A stretch of 64,000 nt of DNA. It comes from Burkholderia sp. Bp8992. GTDB taxonomy: Bacteria; Pseudomonadota; Gammaproteobacteria; Burkholderiales; Burkholderiaceae. This document shows positions 60,098 to 64,000 of the stretch, one piece after another. The stretch spans positions 62,001 to 126,000 of the forward strand of contig NZ_QTQI01000008.1 in NCBI RefSeq assembly GCF_003853705.1, given 5' to 3'. The notes under the pieces were generated by a model. That model ran no database searches. It was not told the DNA's origin and saw nothing but the letters and a program-made list of their open reading frames with translations. Position numbers and translations under genes: made by a program. Position 1 is the first letter of the stretch; each line of letters begins with the position of its first letter.

Positions 60098-61396
60098 TCA
60101 GGCGGCGTCGAGTTCGCGGCCGCGGGTCTCGGGCAGCGTCAGCGCGGCGACGATCACCACGCCGTAGGCGGCGACCGCGAAGATGCCGATGCTCGTGCCG
60201 AGCCCGTACTGCTTCGACAGTGCGCCGATCAGGAACGGGAACAGCGCACCGATCGCGCGGCCCACGTTGTAGCAGAAGCCCTGGCCGGAACCGCGCACGC
60301 GGGTCGGGAACAGTTCGGTGAGGAACGCGCCCATCCCGGAGAAGATGCCCGATGCGAAGAACCCGAGCGGGAAGCCGAGCCACAGCATCGACGCGTTGGT
60401 CAGGTTCAGCGACGTGTAGGCGAATGCGATCACCATCGAGCCGACCGCGAACAGGATGAAGTTCGGCTTGCGGCCGAGTCGGTCGGTCAGGTACGCGCTC
60501 GTCAGGTAGCCGACCCACGAACCGAAGATGATCATCGCGAGATAGCCGCCGGTGCCCATCACCGTGAGGTGCCGCTCGGTCTTCAGGAAGGTCGGCAGCC
60601 ACGTCGTGATCGCGTAGTAGCCGCCCTGCGCGCCGGTCGTCAGCAGCGCCGCGCGCAGCGTCGTCGTGATCAGCTTCGGCGCGAAGATCTCGGTCAGGCG
60701 CGGCGCGTCGGCCACTTTTGCCTGCGCGGCCTTCTCCTTCTCGTAGACGTCCGGCTCCTTCACGTAGCGGCGGATCGCGACGACCAGCAGCGCGGGTGCG
60801 AGGCCGACGAGGAACAGTGCGCGCCACGCCTGCTCGGCCGGCAGCACCGAGAACAGCAGTGCATACAACAGCGCGCACAGCCCCCAGCCGATCGCCCAGC
60901 CCGACTGCACGAGGCCGACCGCCCTGCCGCGATCGCGTGCGCGGATCACTTCGCCGATCAGCACCGCGCCGGCCGTCCATTCGCCGCCGAAGCCGAAACC
61001 CATCAGCGCGCGCGCCGCGAGCAGCTGGTGGTAGTTCTGCGCGAGCCCGCACAACGCGGTGAACACCGCGAACCACAGCACCGTGAGCTGCAGCGTGCGC
61101 ACGCGGCCGATCCGGTCGGACAGGATGCCGGCGATCCAGCCGCCGAGCGCCGATGCGAGCAGCGTGACCGTGCCGATGAAGCCCGCGTCCGCGAGCGAGA
61201 TGCCCCACGTCGCGACGAGCGTCGGGATCACGAACGACAGCATCTGCGTGTCCATCCCGTCGAGCATGTAGCCGACCTTGCAGCTCCAGAATGCGCGGCG
61301 CTCGCGCGGCTGCGCATCGGCGTACCACGAGAACAGGCCGCTGCTCGCTCGGCTCGCGGGCTCGGCGGCGGGTGCCGCGAGGGTCTTGCTTTCCAT
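60098..61396 (-). CDS. MFS transporter, organic-acid type
   Basis: This 432-residue protein from ATG 61396 has 12 transmembrane helices and the MFS sugar/acid-porter pattern: SCKVGYMLDGMDTQMLSFVIPTLVATWGISLADAGFIGTVTLLASALGGWIAGILSDRIGRVRTLQLTVLWFAVFTALCGLAQ, GFGFGGEWTAGAVLIGEV, and ELFPTRVRGSGQGFCYNVGRAIGALFPFLIGALS. This resembles the aromatic-acid/sialate-type carriers. It lies between the 5-oxoprolinase-type gene and the DUF1445 gene on the same strand, so it probably imports the substrate of those enzymes. Confidence 0.9.
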   Translation of the reverse strand: MESKTLAAPAAEPASRASSGLFSWYADAQPRERRAFWSCKVGYMLDGMDTQMLSFVIPTLVATWGISLADAGFIGTVTLLASALGGWIAGILSDRIGRVRTLQLTVLWFAVFTALCGLAQNYHQLLAARALMGFGFGGEWTAGAVLIGEVIRARDRGRAVGLVQSGWAIGWGLCALLYALLFSVLPAEQAWRALFLVGLAPALLVVAIRRYVKEPDVYEKEKAAQAKVADAPRLTEIFAPKLITTTLRAALLTTGAQGGYYAITTWLPTFLKTERHLTVMGTGGYLAMIIFGSWVGYLTSAYLTDRLGRKPNFILFAVGSMVIAFAYTSLNLTNASMLWLGFPLGFFASGIFSGMGAFLTELFPTRVRGSGQGFCYNVGRAIGALFPFLIGALSKQYGLGTSIGIFAVAAYGVVIVAALTLPETRGRELDAA

Positions 61397-61478
61397 GGTG
61401 GTGCTCCTGTCGTTATGCGCGTTCGAATGGCGATCGTGCGTGCGGTGTGTCTTGCGTGGCCGTCTGCCGGCCCGGAAT

Positions 61479-62252
61479 TCAGAATACGGCCAGCGATGCG
61501 TTCGTGATGTCGGTCATCAGCATGTGGCCGGGCGTATGCGCGATCGCGATCGGCAGCTTCGCGTCCATCAGCGCAGTTTGCGGCGTCACGCCGCACGCCC
61601 AGAACACCGGCAGCTCGCCGTCGCGGATCGTCACGGCATCGCCGAATTCGGGCGCGTTCAGGTCGGCGATACCGAGCTCCCGCGGGTGGCCGATATGGAT
61701 CGGCGCGCCGTGCACGCCCGGAAACCGGCTCGTGATCTGCACCGCGCGGATCGCGTCGGCGCCGCGCATCGGCCGCATCGACACGACCAGCTGGCCGCCG
61801 AAGATGCCCGCGCGGCGGTTCGCGATCGACGTGCGGTACATCGGCACGTTGCGCCCCTCCTCGACGTGGCGCAGCCCGATGCCTTCGCGGCTGAGCATGT
61901 CCTCGAACGAGAACGAGCAGCCGATCGCAAATACGACGAAATCGTCGCGCCACAGCGCTTCGAGCGACTCGACGCGCTCGGTCAGGCGCCCGTCCCTGTA
62001 TACGTTGTAGCTCGGCACGTCGGTGCGGATGTCGAGATCCTCGCCGAGCGCGTCGACCCGGAACGCGCCCGGTTCGCCGACGCCCAGCAGCGGGCAGGCC
62101 TTCGGGTTCGCCTGGCAGAAACGCAGGAAATCGTGCGCGTACGCGTCGGGCAGGATCGCGAGGTTCGCTTGCGCGAACGGGCCGCAATGGCCGGCGGTCG
62201 GGCCGCGGAACGCGCCGCGGCGCACGGACTGGCGGAATTCGGAAGGCGTCAT
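61479..62252 (-). CDS. DUF1445 / D-glutamate cyclase-like hydro-lyase
   Basis: This 257-residue protein from ATG 62252 matches DUF1445 ([129 protein letters not shown], and [34 protein letters not shown]). The mitochondrial member converts D-glutamate to 5-oxo-D-proline and back. Being next to a 5-oxoprolinase, this one probably acts on 5-oxoproline or a relative as well. It is the first gene of the operon, divergent from a LysR gene. Confidence 0.87.
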   Translation of the reverse strand: MTPSEFRQSVRRGAFRGPTAGHCGPFAQANLAILPDAYAHDFLRFCQANPKACPLLGVGEPGAFRVDALGEDLDIRTDVPSYNVYRDGRLTERVESLEALWRDDFVVFAIGCSFSFEDMLSREGIGLRHVEEGRNVPMYRTSIANRRAGIFGGQLVVSMRPMRGADAIRAVQITSRFPGVHGAPIHIGHPRELGIADLNAPEFGDAVTIRDGELPVFWACGVTPQTALMDAKLPIAIAHTPGHMLMTDITNASLAVF

Positions 62253-62458
62253 GATGAGTCGTCGCAGATCGGGATGTCGTCGGGATGACGGTGGTGTGTC
62301 ATCGGATATGGCGAAGAATAGAAAGGAAAAAATTTTGACGCCAACGAGTTTTTTTGCGTCTGTTGTATAGAATTTCTTAACGGATCCGCGGGTTTTCCCC
62401 GGTCCCGTTCATTTTTCGTCGCCGGCAAGCTGCGCATCCACTGCTCGCCCGATCCGCC

Positions 62459-63391
62459 ATGAACACGCGTTTTCTAGAAACCTTCGTCACGCTCGCGAAG
62501 CTGCGCAATTTCCGGACGACGGCGGCCGCGCTGCACGCGACGCCGGCCGCGATCTCGCAGCGCCTGAAGGCGCTCGAGGACGAATTGCAGACGGTGCTCG
62601 TCGATCGCGACAGCCGCGAATTCCGGCTCACGCCGAACGGCGAGTACCTGCTCGGCTATGCGAAGGCCGTGGTCGAGGCGACGCAGGAGCTGCAGGCCGC
62701 CGCGTCCGGCGAGAGCGCGCTGCGCGGCAAGCTGCGGCTCGGCGTGATCGAAACCGTCGTGCACAGCTGGCTGCCGCACTACATGCGGCGGCTGGCGGCC
62801 GACTATCCGCAGCTGGAAATCGACCTGACCGTCGACGTGAGCGTCGTGCTGCAGCGCCGGCTGATGGCCGGCGAGCTCGACCTGATCATCCGCGTCGAGG
62901 GCAGCGACGAGGCGTCGGTCGTGTGCGACGCGCTCGCGAACTACCCGGTGCGCTGGATCGCGCGCGCGGGGCTGCTGCCGAACACGCGCACCGGCCTCGC
63001 GCGGCAGGTGCTGCGCCAGCCGATCCTCACGTACGGGCGCGGCACCGCGCCGCATCGCGCGCTGGAAGACATCGTCCGCGCGCTCGCGCATGCGCATGGC
63101 GTGCCGCTGTCGGAAACACGCATCACCGGCTCGCCGTCGATCTCGGTGATCGTCCAGCTGGTGCGCGACGGTTTCGGCGTCGCCGCGATTCCGGTGCTGT
63201 TCGTCGATGCGCTGATCGAAAGCGGCGAAGTCGTCGAGCTGCCGCTGCAGCCGTCGCCGCCGTCGATCGTCGTGTCGATGTCGCGGCGCGCGGACGCGCC
63301 GCGGTTCGTGCACGGCGCGTCGATCGCCGCGCGGGCCGCGTGTCACGAGTACTGCGAAAAGAGCAAGCGGTTGCTGGTCGAAGCGCTTTGA
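62459..63391 (+). CDS. LysR-family regulator of the 5-oxoproline cluster
   Basis: This 310-residue LysR protein from ATG 62459 (MNTRFLETFVTLAKLRNFRTTAAALHATPAAISQRLKALEDELQTVLVDRDSREFRLTPNGEYLLGYA) has the standard winged HTH; the effector domain runs from about 90 to 290. It is divergent from the DUF1445 gene across 206 AT-rich bases that hold AGAATTTCT (62369-62377), a nine-base palindrome that could be part of its binding site. The gene pair layout implies it controls the 5-oxoproline unit. Confidence 0.9.
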   Translation: MNTRFLETFVTLAKLRNFRTTAAALHATPAAISQRLKALEDELQTVLVDRDSREFRLTPNGEYLLGYAKAVVEATQELQAAASGESALRGKLRLGVIETVVHSWLPHYMRRLAADYPQLEIDLTVDVSVVLQRRLMAGELDLIIRVEGSDEASVVCDALANYPVRWIARAGLLPNTRTGLARQVLRQPILTYGRGTAPHRALEDIVRALAHAHGVPLSETRITGSPSISVIVQLVRDGFGVAAIPVLFVDALIESGEVVELPLQPSPPSIVVSMSRRADAPRFVHGASIAARAACHEYCEKSKRLLVEAL

Positions 63392-63545
63392 CGGTGCCGC
63401 GCGGGTCGACGCGCGTTCGACATCGCGGCGGGAATCGCCCACAATCGCCTTCGGCGCGTGGGCACCTTCGCGCCACGCATCGTGAATGACGGCGCGGCCG
63501 ACCGGCATTCATCGCTTCGCATGCCCGTGCTCGACAGAAGGCAAC

Positions 63546-64000
63546 ATGCAGATCCGCTCCGCTTCCACCCGACTGAACCTCGCGCGCGCCGTGATCGTCG
63601 CGCTGTATGTCGCGTCGCTGCTGCTGCCCGTCGCAGCCGAACCGCCTAATGCGGCCGGCGCGGTGAGCTGGTGGCGCGGCTACATGGTGCTCGCGCTCGG
63701 GCCGCTCGCGATCCTCGACCTCCAGTTCGCGTGGCTCGGCAATCCGCTGCTCGTCGTCGCGCTGACCAGGCCGAACCGCACCGTATCCGCGCTGCTCGCC
63801 GCGGCCGTGGCCTTTGCGATCGGGTGGCACACGATACCGACCGACGCGAACTACGAAAAGATCAGCACGTTCGGCGCCGGGTACTACCTGTGGATCGCGG
63901 CGATGATTGGCGGCGCCGCGTTGCCGTGGATCGACGGGCGCCAGCGGAAGGACCGTGTTGCGGCCGAAGCGACGGTCGCTCTCGAAGCGGCAAGCATGCG
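63546..64000 (+). CDS. Membrane protein, 3' end outside window
   Basis: Coding starts at ATG 63546 with GAAGGCAAC upstream and continues to the edge, giving 151 residues so far. Four hydrophobic segments (ARAVIVALYVASLLLPVA; WRGYMVLALGPLAILDLQFAWL; TVSALLAAAVAFAIGW; GYYLWIAAMIGGAALPWID) suggest a polytopic inner-membrane protein. A partially acidic C-terminal region (AAEATVALEAASM) is near the edge. I do not recognise the family. Confidence 0.7.
   Translation, partial: MQIRSASTRLNLARAVIVALYVASLLLPVAAEPPNAAGAVSWWRGYMVLALGPLAILDLQFAWLGNPLLVVALTRPNRTVSALLAAAVAFAIGWHTIPTDANYEKISTFGAGYYLWIAAMIGGAALPWIDGRQRKDRVAAEATVALEAASM

Noticed and set aside
1-64000. Possible CRISPR array, tRNA or rRNA genes, riboswitch, complete IS or prophage
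   Set aside because: I found no regularly spaced repeats, no cloverleaf or rRNA-like segments, no riboswitch leader that I could identify, and no transposase or phage structural motifs.

Overview
The window is high-GC (roughly two-thirds G+C by eye) proteobacterial DNA with dense, mostly metabolic and regulatory genes. It has many LysR, MarR, AraC, Lrp and XRE regulators, each beside a small catabolic or transport operon. The convergent pair rpfF (52852-53715) and rpfR (53764-55767) encodes a cis-2-dodecenoic acid (BDSF) synthase and its PAS-GGDEF-EAL receptor. That pair is a hallmark of the Burkholderia cepacia complex, where it lies on the second chromosome, so this is most likely a chromosome-2 segment of a Burkholderia species. 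I see no rRNA, tRNA, CRISPR, phage or intact insertion sequence.

Layout. 1-4.6 kb: the 3' end of a GMC oxidoreductase, a fused Baeyer-Villiger monooxygenase/esterase, an exported LMW-phosphatase-like protein lacking its nucleophile, and a HigB/HigA-type toxin-antitoxin pair behind a palindromic operator. 4.6-10 kb: a DedA/PAP2-like/LssY membrane protein, an HExxH protein, and a NarL-type response regulator with a membrane histidine kinase. 10-15.9 kb: a short antitoxin-like gene, a membrane protein, an MFS transporter, a Tat-type substrate-binding protein and a TctD/TctE-like two-component system. 15.9-24.5 kb: a branched-chain-type ABC transporter (LivF, LivG, fused LivHM, binding protein), divergent from a LysR-monooxygenase-CMD-peroxidase operon. 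24.5-27.4 kb: an Lrp regulator divergent from ornithine cyclodeaminase and CtlX, together a plausible citrulline to ornithine to proline route.

27.5-32.7 kb: a compact operon of DUF2760 protein, divergent Hsp70 and long divergent Hsp70, the best candidate for an uncharacterised system. 32.9-34.3 kb: a scar, namely a frameshifted and 5'-truncated gene abutting an AT-rich insert with a NUDIX hydrolase. 34.4-38.4 kb: LysR, a DSD1-type PLP enzyme, an ornithine-cyclodeaminase-family reductase and a HAD phosphatase. 38.4-46.9 kb: small regulator-plus-enzyme units (GST, YCII, MarR, PEP-mutase-like, CMD-like, XRE, LysR, a PdxI-like aldo/keto reductase, MFS, AraC). 46.9-52.4 kb: envelope and small membrane genes, a transglutaminase-like protein, a 5'-truncated OmpA-family gene and an APC permease.

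52.8-55.8 kb: the BDSF quorum-sensing pair, with a shared hairpin between the convergent genes. 56.3-63.4 kb: a 5-oxoproline-type catabolic cluster (HyuA-HyuB fusion, MFS, DUF1445/D-glutamate cyclase-like protein) with a divergent LysR. The window ends inside a membrane protein gene.

All family assignments come from reading translated sequence and recalling family motifs; no database search was run. Starts were chosen from ribosome-binding sites, overlaps and homology to remembered family N-termini.
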